DNA from: Pseudacidovorax intermedius
Lineage (GTDB): Bacteria > Pseudomonadota > Gammaproteobacteria > Burkholderiales > Burkholderiaceae_C
DNA: 64,000 nucleotides
Assembly (NCBI RefSeq): GCF_003350475.1
Contig: NZ_QQAV01000003.1
Location: 62,001-126,000, forward strand
Reading direction: 5' to 3'
Translations under genes and position numbers: made by a program
Shown here: piece after piece, positions 1 to 11,054 of the stretch
How positions within the stretch are numbered: position 1 is the stretch's first letter
Layout of the letters: each line of letters begins with the position of its first letter
The notes under the pieces: model-generated
What the model was told of the DNA's origin: nothing
Seen by the model: the letters and a program-made list of their open reading frames with translations, nothing else
Databases searched by the model: none

Positions 1-987
1 GGCATGGCCGACTACCGCGCCGCGGTGCAAAAGCTGGCCTTCGGCCCCACGCACGAGGCCGTCACCAGCGGCCGCGTTGCCACCATCCAGACCATCGGCG
101 GCTCCGGCGGCCTGAAGGTGGGCGGCGACTTCCTCAAGCGCTACTTCGGCGATTCGCAGGTGTGGGTCAGCGACCCGACCTGGGAGAACCACCGCGCCAT
201 GTTCGAGGGCGCCGGCTTCCAGGTGAACCTGTACCCCTACTACGACCCGGCCACCGGCGGCCTGCGCTTCGAGGACATGCTGGCGGCCTTCAAGACGCTG
301 CCCGCCCGCAGCATCGTGCTGATGCACGCCAGCTGCCACAACCCGACAGGCGTCGACCTGTCGCAGGACCAGTGGAAGCAGCTGATCCCCGTGATCGCCG
401 AGCGCGGCCTGATTCCCTATGTGGACATGGCCTACCAGGGCTTCGGCGACGGTCTGGTCGAGGACGCCTTCGCGCCGCGCGCGCTGGCCGATGCGGGCGT
501 GCGCTTCTTCCTGGCCAACTCCTTCTCCAAGAGCTTCTCGCTGTATGGCGAGCGCTGCGGCGGCCTGTCGGTGGTGTGCGGCTCGGCCGAGGAAGCCGGC
601 CGGGTGCTGGGCCAGCTCAAGAGTTCGGTGCGCGCCAACTATTCCAGCCCGCCGACGCACGGCGCGCGCATCGTGACGCGCGTACTGAGCACGCCCGAGC
701 TCTACGCCCAGTGGGACGCCGAGCTCGCCGAGATGCGGGGCCGCATCAAGGCCATGCGCGAGGCCCTGCATGCCACGCTGGCCGACCGCCTGCCCGGTCG
801 CGACTTCGGCTACTTCCTGACCCAGCGCGGCATGTTCAGCTATACCGGCCTCACGCCCGAGCAGGTGGACCGCCTGCGCGAAGAGCATGCGGTGTACCTG
901 GTGCGCTCGGGCCGAATGTGCATCGCCGGCCTGTCGACCAAGAACGTGGCCTACGTCGCCCAGGCCATGGCCGCCGTGCTGGACTGA
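1..987 (+). CDS. tyrB: Aromatic amino acid aminotransferase, 5' truncated by window edge
   Basis: Class I PLP-dependent aminotransferase that moves the amino group between aromatic amino acids or aspartate and 2-oxoglutarate in the cytoplasm. The reading frame is open from base 1, so roughly the first 70 residues of a ~398-residue protein lie outside the window; the first Met at base 4 is internal. The HNPTG motif sits near residue 112 of the visible part and the PLP-binding Lys is in [13 protein letters not shown] near residue 176. The stretch [15 protein letters not shown] and the C-terminal [14 protein letters not shown] segments resemble E. coli TyrB more than AspC. kynA follows 25 bases later on the same strand, which suggests shared transcription and a role in aromatic amino acid turnover. 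Confidence 0.9.
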   Translation, partial: GMADYRAAVQKLAFGPTHEAVTSGRVATIQTIGGSGGLKVGGDFLKRYFGDSQVWVSDPTWENHRAMFEGAGFQVNLYPYYDPATGGLRFEDMLAAFKTLPARSIVLMHASCHNPTGVDLSQDQWKQLIPVIAERGLIPYVDMAYQGFGDGLVEDAFAPRALADAGVRFFLANSFSKSFSLYGERCGGLSVVCGSAEEAGRVLGQLKSSVRANYSSPPTHGARIVTRVLSTPELYAQWDAELAEMRGRIKAMREALHATLADRLPGRDFGYFLTQRGMFSYTGLTPEQVDRLREEHAVYLVRSGRMCIAGLSTKNVAYVAQAMAAVLD

Positions 988-1012
988 ACCCACCCTCCCC
1001 AGGAGCCTTGCG

Positions 1013-1897
1013 ATGAATTCCTCGACATCCGCCGGCCAGGCGGAGGGCGGAGCGCTGCCCGAACAGATCGTCCACGAAGAAAAAGCCCAGCTCGACTTCA
1101 GCCAGTCGATGAGCTACGGCGACTACCTGCATCTGGACGAGATCCTGGGCGCCCAGCATCCGCTGTCGCCCGCGCATGACGAGATGCTGTTCATCGTGCA
1201 GCACCAGACCAGCGAGCTGTGGATGAAGCTGATGCTGCACGAGTTGACGGCCGCCACCGCCGCCATCGCCAACCCAAGCGAGAACACCAAGCCCGAGGCC
1301 TTCAAGATGCTGGCGCGGGTCACGCGCATCATGGAGCAGCTGGTGGGCGCCTGGACCGTGCTCTCGACCATGACGCCGCCCGAGTACACCGCCATGCGGC
1401 CCTACCTGGCCAACTCCAGCGGCTTTCAGAGCGCCCAGTACCGCTGCATCGAGTTCGCGCTGGGCAACAAGAATGCCGCCATGCTCAAGCCGCATGCCCA
1501 TCGCCCGCACCTGCTGTCGATGGTGGACGCGGCATGGCGCCGGCCTTCGCTGTACGACGAGACGCTGCGGCTGATGGCCCGCGAAGGCATCGCCATTCCG
1601 GCCGACAAGCTAGAGCGCGACTGGACGCAGCCCTATGCCGCCAGCGAAGGCGTCAAGCAGGCCTGGCTCACGGTCTACCGCGATCCGAAGGCGCACTGGG
1701 ACCTGTACCAGCTGGGCGAAAAGCTCACCGACATCGAGGATGCGTTCCGCCTCTGGCGCTTCCGCCACGTGACGACGGTGGAACGGGTGATCGGCTTCAA
1801 GCGCGGCACCGGCGGCACCGGTGGCGTGAGTTACCTGCGCAAGATGCTGGACGTGGTGCTGTTCCCGGAACTCTGGGCGCTGAGAACAGAACTTTGA
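1013..1897 (+). CDS. kynA: Tryptophan 2,3-dioxygenase
   Basis: Haem dioxygenase that opens the indole ring of L-tryptophan to N-formylkynurenine, the first step of the kynurenine pathway. The ATG at 1013 follows an AGGAG at 1001-1005 and gives 294 residues, the usual bacterial length. By alignment with the Xanthomonas enzyme, His64 (in VQHQTSELW) matches the distal His, Tyr125 and Arg129 (EYTAMRP) the substrate-binding pair, His252 (FRHVTTVER) the axial haem ligand, and GTGGTGG near 265-271 the substrate-closing loop. It probably forms a unit with the upstream aminotransferase. No kynB or kynU is visible nearby, so the rest of the pathway must be elsewhere. Confidence 0.96.
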   Translation: MNSSTSAGQAEGGALPEQIVHEEKAQLDFSQSMSYGDYLHLDEILGAQHPLSPAHDEMLFIVQHQTSELWMKLMLHELTAATAAIANPSENTKPEAFKMLARVTRIMEQLVGAWTVLSTMTPPEYTAMRPYLANSSGFQSAQYRCIEFALGNKNAAMLKPHAHRPHLLSMVDAAWRRPSLYDETLRLMAREGIAIPADKLERDWTQPYAASEGVKQAWLTVYRDPKAHWDLYQLGEKLTDIEDAFRLWRFRHVTTVERVIGFKRGTGGTGGVSYLRKMLDVVLFPELWALRTEL

Positions 1898-1957
1898 GCC
1901 CCCCCATGCCGCTTCGCGGCTCCCCCCTCTCTGTCGCCTTCGGCTTGGAGGGGGGCG
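1898..1957. repeat. Hairpin-rich extragenic repeat between convergent genes
   Basis: Directly after the kynA stop lie two nested inverted repeats: GCCGC/GCGGC (1908-1920, three-base loop) and CCCCCCTC/GAGGGGGG (1922-1929 with 1948-1955), the latter enclosing a smaller GCC-ttc-GGC hairpin. The wording, a run of C, atgccgcttcgcggc, then ccccctctct, matches a dispersed extragenic element I recall from Comamonadaceae genomes; that family link is from memory. It lies between convergent kynA and the FAD monooxygenase and could end transcription from both sides. No second full copy was noticed in the window. Confidence 0.6.
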
Positions 1958-2083
1958 CACTCAGAAGCCTGGCGAAGCCAGTTCCTCGGGTGCCCTGGCG
2001 TGGCCTGCTCCGCGGCCGTTCGATGCTTGACGCTTGGCCAGATTCATTCGGTCGCGGGTGACCTTGCGGGCCCGCACGGCGCC

Positions 2084-3280
2084 TCATCCGGCGTACAGCC
2101 AGGGCTGATCCATCAGGGCCGGACCGGCCAAGCGCATCGCCATGTCACGGCCCCAGCGTGCCGGGCCACCCAGATGGAATATCCGCCCATTGCGCCGCGC
2201 GCGGGCCTGGACCTGCGCATCACGCGCCCAGCGCGCCTGCGCATAGCGCACCAGGGCCTGAGGCACCTGGGCTGGCGTGCAGCCACCGAGCTGCTGAGCC
2301 AGCGCCACGGCGTCCTCGATCGCCATGCCGGCACCCTGCGCCAGGTAGGGCAGCATCGGGTGCGCCGCATCGCCCAGCAGCGCCACGCGCCCGTCGACCA
2401 TCTCCTGCGGACCGGTCAGCGGCGTCCGGTCGCACAACGTCCAGGCTCGCCACGCCGGAACGGCATCGAGCAGCGCCCGCAGCGGCTGGCCGACATGGCC
2501 GGTGGCACGGTCGAGTGCAGCGCGGCTGGCGGCCTGGTCCCAATCGCGCGCATCGGCAGCGGCCTCGTCCGGCGCTGATTCGACCAGCACCACCAGATTG
2601 AGCCATTCGCCGCCGCGCACCGGATAGGCCACGGCATGCAGTCGCGGCGCCAGCCAGACATCCACCTGCCGGCTGCGCAGTGCCGCGGGCAAGATGTCCT
2701 GCTTCAGGAGCGCTCGAAAGGCCATGTGCCCGGTCGGCCGGGCCGGTGCTGCATCGGGCCAGATGTGAGGACGGACACGGCCCCACACGCCATCGGCGCC
2801 GACGAGCGCATCGCCTTCCCAGGCGCGGCCATCGTCGGTGGCGGCGCAGACGAATTCGTCGCCGCGGGTGGACAGGCGCTCGATGCGCGCGCCCGTGCTG
2901 AGCATCACGGCGCCCTCGGCCTGCGCGCGCACGGCCTCCAGCAGCAGGCCGTGCAGATCGGCGCGATGGACCGTGAAGTACGGCGCGCCGTAGCGCTGCT
3001 CCATGGCGCCTGCAAGGGGCATGGTGGCGATGCGGCCGCCGTTCAGCGCAGATGACACGCACAGCCGCTCGGGATGGGCCACGATGCCATTCAATGCCTC
3101 GCCCAGCCCCAGAGCGCGCAGCCTCCGGACGACGTTCGGTCCCAGCTGGATGCCCGCGCCCACCTCGCTGAAGGCGGGCGCCTGCTCCATCAGGTCTGCC
3201 GTGCGGCCGGCCCGCGCCAGGGCCAGGGCGGCGGCCAGGCCGCCGATGCCTCCGCCGACGATGAGGGAATGGATGCGCAT
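2084..3280 (-). CDS. FAD-dependent aromatic-ring monooxygenase, salicylate hydroxylase-like
   Basis: Group A flavoprotein monooxygenase of 398 residues. The N-terminal Rossmann motif VGGGIGG is at residues 8-14, the second NAD(P)H/FAD motif GADG at 161-164, and the GD motif GDAAHPMLPYLAQGAG at 303-318; these are the three hallmarks of the PHBH/salicylate hydroxylase family. Such enzymes hydroxylate aromatic rings using NAD(P)H and oxygen. The substrate cannot be read from sequence. Position next to kynA invites comparison with kynurenine 3-monooxygenase, but the overall wording is closer to NahG/UbiH-like proteins. It lies 64 bases downstream of the Feo genes on the same strand, possibly by chance. 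Confidence 0.85.
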   Translation of the reverse strand: MRIHSLIVGGGIGGLAAALALARAGRTADLMEQAPAFSEVGAGIQLGPNVVRRLRALGLGEALNGIVAHPERLCVSSALNGGRIATMPLAGAMEQRYGAPYFTVHRADLHGLLLEAVRAQAEGAVMLSTGARIERLSTRGDEFVCAATDDGRAWEGDALVGADGVWGRVRPHIWPDAAPARPTGHMAFRALLKQDILPAALRSRQVDVWLAPRLHAVAYPVRGGEWLNLVVLVESAPDEAAADARDWDQAASRAALDRATGHVGQPLRALLDAVPAWRAWTLCDRTPLTGPQEMVDGRVALLGDAAHPMLPYLAQGAGMAIEDAVALAQQLGGCTPAQVPQALVRYAQARWARDAQVQARARRNGRIFHLGGPARWGRDMAMRLAGPALMDQPWLYAG

Positions 3281-3344
3281 GCGCTCGTGGATCCCAAAAA
3301 GTCCACGATTCTCGGCCCGACCGCGCCGGCCGGGCTGCGCTGGA

Positions 3345-3611
3345 TCAGCGGCGTGCCGAGGACGAGGCGCCGTCGCGGCCCCCGACCGGCGTCGGGCCGC
3401 AGGTGCCGCAGCTGTCGCAGGAACCGCAGCCGCCCGCCTGGCCCAGAGAGCGGGCCACCTTCGCCTCGCGCTCCTCGCGCACTAGGCCGCTGCGCGCCAT
3501 CCAGCGCGCCATGCGCGGCGCGAGCGAGCGCCGCCAGCCGGCCGGCATCCAGTGCCAGGCGGCATAGACGGCGGCCACGAGGACGATCAGGGCAACGACG
3601 GCGTTTTGCAT
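3345..3611 (-). CDS. Small Cys-rich membrane protein associated with FeoB
   Basis: 88-residue protein with one N-terminal membrane helix (about residues 3-22, AVVALIVLVAAVYAAWHW), a short basic stretch and a Cys-rich motif CGSCDSCGTCG around residues 62-72. This layout matches the FeoB-associated Cys-rich membrane proteins found at the 3' end of feo operons. It starts 27 bases after feoB stops, on the same strand, so it is almost certainly the third gene of the operon. The four closely spaced Cys could bind iron or another metal or take part in redox steps; the function of the family is not settled, so that part is inference. Confidence 0.8.
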   Translation of the reverse strand: MQNAVVALIVLVAAVYAAWHWMPAGWRRSLAPRMARWMARSGLVREEREAKVARSLGQAGGCGSCDSCGTCGPTPVGGRDGASSSARR

Positions 3612-3638
3612 GGCAGCGATCTCCGCAACAAAGGAGCG

Positions 3639-5519
3639 TCAGCCGGCCCCCAGGGCCAGCGCGACGCGGTAGGTGATGAAGCAGGCCACGTAGGCCAGCC
3701 CGAACAGATAGCCGGTCATGATGAAGACCTGCTTCCAGCTGTTGGTCTCGCGCTTCACGGTGGCCAGCGTCGAGATGCACTGCGGCGCGAACACGAACCA
3801 CACCAGCAACGACAGGGCGGTCGCCAGCGACCAGCTGCCGGCGATCAGCGGCTCCAACGCGCCCGCCACCTCTTCGCCGGAAGCCGAGAGCGCGTACACC
3901 GTGCCCAGCGCCCCCACCGCCACCTCGCGGGCGGCCATGCCGGGCACGAGGGCGATGGAGATCTGCCAGTTGAAGCCGATGGGCGCAAAGATGTACTCCA
4001 GCAACTGGCCCAGCCGGCCGGCGAAGCTGTACTCGATGGCCGGGCCTGTGGCGCCAGCGGGCGGCGCCGGATAGCTCGACAGGAACCACAGCAGGATGGT
4101 CAGCGTGAGGATGATGGTGCCCACGCGGCGCAGGAAGATCCATGCCCGCTCCCACAGGCCCAGCAACAGGTTGCGCAGGTTGGGCCAGCGGTAGGCCGGC
4201 AGTTCCATCAGCAGCGGCGAATGGCCCTGCTGCGTGCGCAGGCGCTTGAGCACCCAGGCCACGGCCATGGCCGAGACGATGCCGAAGACATACAGCAGGA
4301 ACAGCACCACGCCCTGCAGGTTGAAGATGCCCAGCACCTCGCGCTGCGGGATGAAGGCGCCGATCAGCAGCGCATACACCGGCAGCCGGGCCGAGCAGGT
4401 CATCAGCGGCGCGATCAGGATGGTGGTCAGCCGGTCGCGCCAGTTGCTGATGGTGCGCGTGGCCATGATGCCGGGGATGGCGCAGGCGAAGCTGGACAGC
4501 AGCGGAATGAAGGAGCGGCCCGACAGGCCCACGGTGCCCATCACCCGGTCCAGCAGGAAGGCCGCACGCGGCAGGTAGCCCGAGTCCTCCAGCGCCAGGA
4601 TGAAGAGGAACAGGATCAGGATCTGCGGCAGGAAGACCAGCACGCCGCCCACGCCCGCCACCACGCCATCGACCAGAAGGCTGCGCAGCGGGCCTTCGGC
4701 CATCACTTCTTGCACCCAGCCACCGATTGCGTCGGTGCCGGCCTTGATGGCGTCCATGGGCACCGCCGCCCAGCTGAACACCGCCTGGAACATCAGGAAC
4801 AGCGTCACGGCCAGCACCAGCATGCCCCACACAGGATGCAGCACCACGCGGTCGATGCGGTCGCTGGTGGCCAGGCTGCCCTGCGGCGTCTGCACCGCGA
4901 GGTCGAGGATGCGGCGCACCTCCCTGTGCGAGGCCAGCACGTCGTCCATGGACGGTGCTTCCCAGGGCAGCGGCGACGCGGCCGGCACCGGCGCGTCGAG
5001 CGCAGCCAGCAGCTCGGTGGCGCCGTGCCGGCGCACGCCCACGGTGCGGATCACCGGGATGCCCAGCTCGCGCGACAGGATGTCGGTGTCCACCCGGATG
5101 CCCTGGCGCTCGGCCATGTCGGTCATGTTCAGCGCCACCACCATCGGCACGCCCAGGCGCTTGGCTTCAAGCACCAGCCGCAGGTTCAGCCGCAGGTTGG
5201 TGGCGTCGGTCACGCAGACCAGCAGGTCGGGCAGTTGGTCGCGACGGCCCGTGACCACGTCGCGCGTCACCGCCTCGTCGGCCGACAGGGCATTGAGGCT
5301 GTAGGCACCCGGCAGGTCGAGCACCGCCACGTGGCGGCCACCGGGGGTGCGCAGTTCGCCTTCCTTGCGCTCGACGGTCACGCCGGCATAGTTGGCCACC
5401 TTCTGGCGGCTGCCCGTCAACAGATTGAACAGGGCCGTCTTGCCGCAGTTGGGATTGCCCAGCAGCGCGACGCGGCGCGGCGGGTTCGGCGACTGGAACG
5501 CGATGCTCGCCTCAGCCAT
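3639..5519 (-). CDS. feoB: Ferrous iron transport protein B
   Basis: Inner-membrane Fe(II) transporter with an N-terminal GTPase domain. The P-loop GNPNCGKT is at residues 21-28, switch I contains ANYAGVTVE, the G3 DLPG is at 68-71 and G4 is NMTD. The second half contains many hydrophobic helices and the typical RSFIPLLSSFACAIPGIMATR gate segment; at 626 residues it is somewhat shorter than the ~770-residue E. coli protein, as is common. The start ATG overlaps the feoA stop by eight bases, showing tight translational coupling. A Cys-rich small protein follows. Confidence 0.96.
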   Translation of the reverse strand: MAEASIAFQSPNPPRRVALLGNPNCGKTALFNLLTGSRQKVANYAGVTVERKEGELRTPGGRHVAVLDLPGAYSLNALSADEAVTRDVVTGRRDQLPDLLVCVTDATNLRLNLRLVLEAKRLGVPMVVALNMTDMAERQGIRVDTDILSRELGIPVIRTVGVRRHGATELLAALDAPVPAASPLPWEAPSMDDVLASHREVRRILDLAVQTPQGSLATSDRIDRVVLHPVWGMLVLAVTLFLMFQAVFSWAAVPMDAIKAGTDAIGGWVQEVMAEGPLRSLLVDGVVAGVGGVLVFLPQILILFLFILALEDSGYLPRAAFLLDRVMGTVGLSGRSFIPLLSSFACAIPGIMATRTISNWRDRLTTILIAPLMTCSARLPVYALLIGAFIPQREVLGIFNLQGVVLFLLYVFGIVSAMAVAWVLKRLRTQQGHSPLLMELPAYRWPNLRNLLLGLWERAWIFLRRVGTIILTLTILLWFLSSYPAPPAGATGPAIEYSFAGRLGQLLEYIFAPIGFNWQISIALVPGMAAREVAVGALGTVYALSASGEEVAGALEPLIAGSWSLATALSLLVWFVFAPQCISTLATVKRETNSWKQVFIMTGYLFGLAYVACFITYRVALALGAG

Positions 5520-5805
5520 GGGCGGCCTCCGCGGGTACGACGTGGATCAGTGCGGCCTCATAGCGACGCAGGGCGAAGGTGGTGTGACCCAGGCGCACGG
5601 CCAGCGGCTCACGGCCGGGGTGACCACTGGCCACCACGCAGACGCGCTCGCCGGGGACGAAGCCGATTTCGGTCAGGCGCAGCGCCAGGTCGCGGTCGTC
5701 CGCGGCTTCGCCGCGAGCAACATCCATCACGGTCGCCCATTGGCGGTCGGGCAGTTGGTCGAGCGGCAGAAAGGCGGCCGGTGCGCGCGAGGCAGAGGTG
5801 GACAC
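5512..5805 (-). CDS. feoA: Ferrous iron transport protein A
   Basis: Small cytoplasmic SH3-like protein that supports FeoB. The conserved FeoA pattern is visible: LDQLPDRQWATVMDV at the start, RLTEIGFVPGERV in the middle and REPLAVRLGHTTFALRRYEA at the end. I place the start at the GTG at 5805 (97 residues). The frame stays open upstream to a TTG at 5865, but that would put the start inside the AT-rich palindrome at 5863-5875, which looks like a promoter or operator. The ribosome site for the GTG is weak. It overlaps feoB by eight bases. Confidence 0.85.
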   Translation of the reverse strand: MSTSASRAPAAFLPLDQLPDRQWATVMDVARGEAADDRDLALRLTEIGFVPGERVCVVASGHPGREPLAVRLGHTTFALRRYEAALIHVVPAEAAHG

Positions 5806-5862
5806 GGAAGCAATGGGCCCCGCCGCAAGGCGAAGCTCTCTCTGGCAAAAGCTAGATGCTAA

Positions 5863-5875
5863 CAATTTTCAATTG
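5863..5875 (-). promoter_or_regulatory. AT-rich inverted repeat upstream of feoA, possible operator
   Basis: CAATT-ttc-AATTG is a perfect inverted repeat in an AT-rich island (about 5855-5876) within GC-rich DNA, about 58 bases before the proposed feoA GTG. Position suits an iron-responsive operator or the feo promoter, but the match to the Fur consensus is poor, unlike the clear site at 37523, so the regulator is unknown. Confidence 0.35.
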
Positions 5876-5947
5876 CAAGCAGGACCCCCGAGATCAGAAA
5901 CCGTGTTGCCATTCGGCAATGCTGGCCGAAGCCGGCCGCGCAAAACA

Positions 5948-5983
5948 AAGGCCGCGGACCGGCGCTCACCGTTCCGCGGCCTT
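5948..5983 (-). terminator. Rho-independent terminator of acnA
   Basis: Inverted repeat AAGGCCGCGGA (5948-5958) with TCCGCGGCCTT (5973-5983), an 11-bp stem, followed on the minus strand by TTTGTTTTG. It sits 45 bases after the acnA stop and is oriented to end acnA transcription. Confidence 0.75.
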
Positions 5984-6028
5984 GCTGGCACCGGGACCGC
6001 GTCCAATCGGACGCAGCGGCCGGGCGCT

Positions 6029-8776
<2,748 letters not shown>

Positions 8777-8866
8777 GGAAAGCATCCTTCTTGTTCGAAC
8801 CAACGAGCAAGATAGCAGGCTTTGAAGGCACTGGACGTCAGCGGGGTGCCCCTCCTACCGAGGCGC

Positions 8867-9286
8867 TCAGGCTTGCATCACGGGCCGGCAGCGGGGCGAC
8901 GTGGCGCGCAGGCCGGCCCATTGCGCAGCAGCCAGTGCCAGCACCACCACGGCCTGCAACCCCAACCAGGCCGCGCCGAGCGCCGTAGGCTGCAGGCGGC
9001 CCCCGGCAAGCAGGACCAGGCATCCCAGGGCCCAGCCAAGATTGCCGATGGCCACCAGGGCAATGAGGACGCGGGGCGACACAGCGCGGCTGGCCATCCA
9101 CGCCGCCGCGGCGGCATAGACCAGCAGGAACAGGCCGCTGTAGCCAAGCAGCGCCGAAGGCAGGCCGGTCAGCGCGGACAGCGGCGCGGTCGCTGCGCAC
9201 TGGATGGCGCCCGTGAGCAGGCAGGACGCGGCATCCAGCGCCATCACGCGGGAAAGAAAACGGGGCGAGGTCAGGATCGGGGACAT
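8867..9286 (-). CDS. Small integral membrane protein, function unknown
   Basis: 139 residues from the ATG at 9286, which has AAGGAG at a good distance; the frame extends further upstream but the ribosome site favours this start. Four hydrophobic helices are evident (roughly residues 13-35, 39-62, 70-92 and 100-122), and little is soluble except the short ends. I do not recognise a named family. It is divergent from the XRE/MmyB-type regulator gene at 9425, and the shared 138-base gap contains an inverted repeat at 9371-9391. This arrangement suggests the regulator controls it. Confidence 0.75.
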   Translation of the reverse strand: MSPILTSPRFLSRVMALDAASCLLTGAIQCAATAPLSALTGLPSALLGYSGLFLLVYAAAAAWMASRAVSPRVLIALVAIGNLGWALGCLVLLAGGRLQPTALGAAWLGLQAVVVLALAAAQWAGLRATSPRCRPVMQA

Positions 9287-9370
9287 GGCAACTCCTTGCA
9301 GGGTGGATGGAATCGACGGGGGCCGGGGGCACCCCGTCGAACGCATCCTCCCGCCGCCGCTGCACCGCGG

Positions 9371-9391
9371 CCATGACCTGGCGGGTCATGG
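9371..9391. promoter_or_regulatory. Inverted repeat in divergent promoter, candidate operator
   Basis: CCATGACC (9371-9378), a five-base spacer, then GGTCATGG (9384-9391): an 8-bp perfect inverted repeat 33 bases before the XRE regulator ATG and about 85 bases before the membrane-protein ATG. Location and symmetry fit an operator for the dimeric helix-turn-helix regulator; binding is inferred. Confidence 0.45.
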
Positions 9392-9424
9392 TCCGGCCGC
9401 GCAGGGGACCGCCAGAATGGCCGC

Positions 9425-10285
9425 ATGTCCGCCAGTCCCCACCCCGACTCCTCCCCGCCGCCGGGCAGCGACGCGTCCTTCGGCGCCCATCTGCGCCACT
9501 GGCGCCAGCAGAGGCGAATGAGCCAGCTCGACCTGGCCCACGACGCCGACATCTCCACGCGCCACCTCAGCTGTGTCGAAACCGGCCGCGCCCTGCCCAG
9601 CCGCGACATGGTGCTGCGGCTGGCCGAGCGGCTCTCAGTGCCCCTGCGCGAACGCAACCGATGGCTGGTGTCCGCCGGCTATGCGCCGATGTACCGCGAA
9701 CGGCCCATCGACGACCCCGCCCTGGCCATGGCCCGCCAGGCCGTCGACCGTCTGCTGCAGGCCCACGAGCCCTACCCCGCACTGGCCGTGGACCGCCACT
9801 GGCAACTGGTCGCGGCCAATGCGCTCGTACCGCGGCTGCTCAAAGGCGTCGCGCCCTTTCTGCTGGCAGCGCCGGTCAACGTGCTGCGCCTGAGCCTGCA
9901 TCCCCAGGGCCTGGCGCCGCGCATCACCAACCTGCGCGCCTGGCGGGCGCACCTGCTGGAGCGCCTGGCCCAGCAGATCGGTGCCACCGGCGATCCGGTG
10001 CTGCAGGCGCTGCACCAGGATTTGTCCGGCTACGCCCTGCCGGCGACCCGCGATGGGGCCGCGACCGATGGCGATCTCGCCGGTATCGCCGTCCCCTTGT
10101 GCCTTCGCCACGGCGGGGCGGTGCTCAATCTCATCAGCACCACCACCGTCTTCGGTACACCAGTGGACATCACGCTTCAGGACCTGGCCGTCGAATCCTT
10201 CTTCCCGGCCGACGCGGCCACCTCGGCGGCGCTCGCCGCCCTGGCCACCGACGCATCGCCGTCGAACGGGGTCGGCATGCGCTGA
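9425..10285 (+). CDS. XRE-family regulator with MmyB-like ligand-binding domain
   Basis: 286 residues. The N-terminal helix-turn-helix covers about residues 19-75 (FGAHLRHWRQQRRMSQLDLAHDADISTRHLSCVETGRALPS..., with the recognition helix around STRHLSCVETG). The rest, starting near YAPMYRERPIDDPALAMARQAVDRLLQAHEPYPALAVDRHWQLVAAN, is the PAS-like MmyB-type domain common in actinobacterial and proteobacterial regulators and thought to bind small hydrophobic ligands. It is divergent from the membrane protein at 8867; the inverted repeat between them is a likely binding site. The gene for a FMN-binding protein follows on the same strand 116 bases later. Confidence 0.85.
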   Translation: MSASPHPDSSPPPGSDASFGAHLRHWRQQRRMSQLDLAHDADISTRHLSCVETGRALPSRDMVLRLAERLSVPLRERNRWLVSAGYAPMYRERPIDDPALAMARQAVDRLLQAHEPYPALAVDRHWQLVAANALVPRLLKGVAPFLLAAPVNVLRLSLHPQGLAPRITNLRAWRAHLLERLAQQIGATGDPVLQALHQDLSGYALPATRDGAATDGDLAGIAVPLCLRHGGAVLNLISTTTVFGTPVDITLQDLAVESFFPADAATSAALAALATDASPSNGVGMR

Positions 10286-10401
10286 CAGGCGGACGCGCCT
10301 GCAGGCGTCAGGCGCCCCCAAGGAGGGCTTCTACGGTGCTTGGCACGCGTTCACATGACGCGCCGCCTCACCCACCCATCAGAAGGAAAAGGAAGTTCGC
10401 C

Positions 10402-10899
10402 ATGACTCACACCGACGACCATGCCAAGCTCTGGGAGCTGATCAAGGACACGCGTTTCGGCATGCTCACGCACCGCCACGGCGATGGCCTGCTGCACAGC
10501 CACCCGCTGACCACGCAGAACCGCTCGGTGGACGAGAACGCCACGCTGTACTTCTTCATCCCGCTCGATGGCGAGATTGCCCGCCATGTCGCCAACGATC
10601 CGGTCGTGAACGTGGCCTACGCCAATCCGGACGACGACAGCTATGTGTCGGTGGCCGGCCGGGCCGTGCTCTCGAATGACGAGACCATGAAGCGCGAGCT
10701 CTTCAACAAGGTCGCCGAGGCCTGGTTCCCCAAGGGCGTCGACGATCCCAACCTGGGCCTGCTGGCCGTGGGCATCGAAGCAGCCGAGTACTGGGATGTG
10801 ACCGAGAGCAAGGTCACGCAGCTGCTCAAGATCGCGCGCGCTGCCATGGGAGGCAAGGCGCCGCCGTCGATGGGCGAGCACAAGAAGCTGGACCTCTGA
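10402..10899 (+). CDS. General stress protein 26-like, FMN-binding split barrel
   Basis: 165-residue cytoplasmic protein of the pyridoxamine-phosphate-oxidase-like fold. The opening KLWELIKDTRFGMLTHRHGDGLLHSHPLTTQ, the YFFIPLDGEIARHV segment and DDSYVSVAGRAVLSNDE match the general stress protein (GsiB/YdaG, GSP26) subgroup. These bind FMN or a related flavin; the physiological substrate is unknown. The ATG follows a purine-rich AAGGAAAAGGAAG. The gene stands alone: the regulator upstream is separated by 116 bases and acnB downstream is convergent. Confidence 0.85.
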   Translation: MTHTDDHAKLWELIKDTRFGMLTHRHGDGLLHSHPLTTQNRSVDENATLYFFIPLDGEIARHVANDPVVNVAYANPDDDSYVSVAGRAVLSNDETMKRELFNKVAEAWFPKGVDDPNLGLLAVGIEAAEYWDVTESKVTQLLKIARAAMGGKAPPSMGEHKKLDL

Positions 10900-10984
10900 T
10901 CCCACTACCGCGCCTCTGCGCGGCGCACCGGGGCTTTGACGGAACGACCGCGATGCTGCAGTTGCGCGGCCCCCCGGCCGAACG

Positions 10985-11011
10985 AAAAAGGGCCCGCCGA
11001 AAGGCGGGCCC
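10985..11011 (-). terminator. Rho-independent terminator of acnB
   Basis: GGGCCCGCC (10990-10998), tetraloop, GGCGGGCCC (11003-11011), followed on the minus strand by five T. It lies 43 bases past the acnB stop. On the plus strand only two T follow, so it acts mainly on acnB but may also help stop the convergent stress-protein transcript. Confidence 0.88.
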
Positions 11012-11054
11012 TTGCATTGGCGATGCGCCGGCTAAGTAAAGCCGGCGATCAGTA

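Noticed and set aside
3552-5855. Long plus-strand open frame opposite feoB
   Set aside because: Shadow of feoB, with low-complexity Gln/His/Arg translation.
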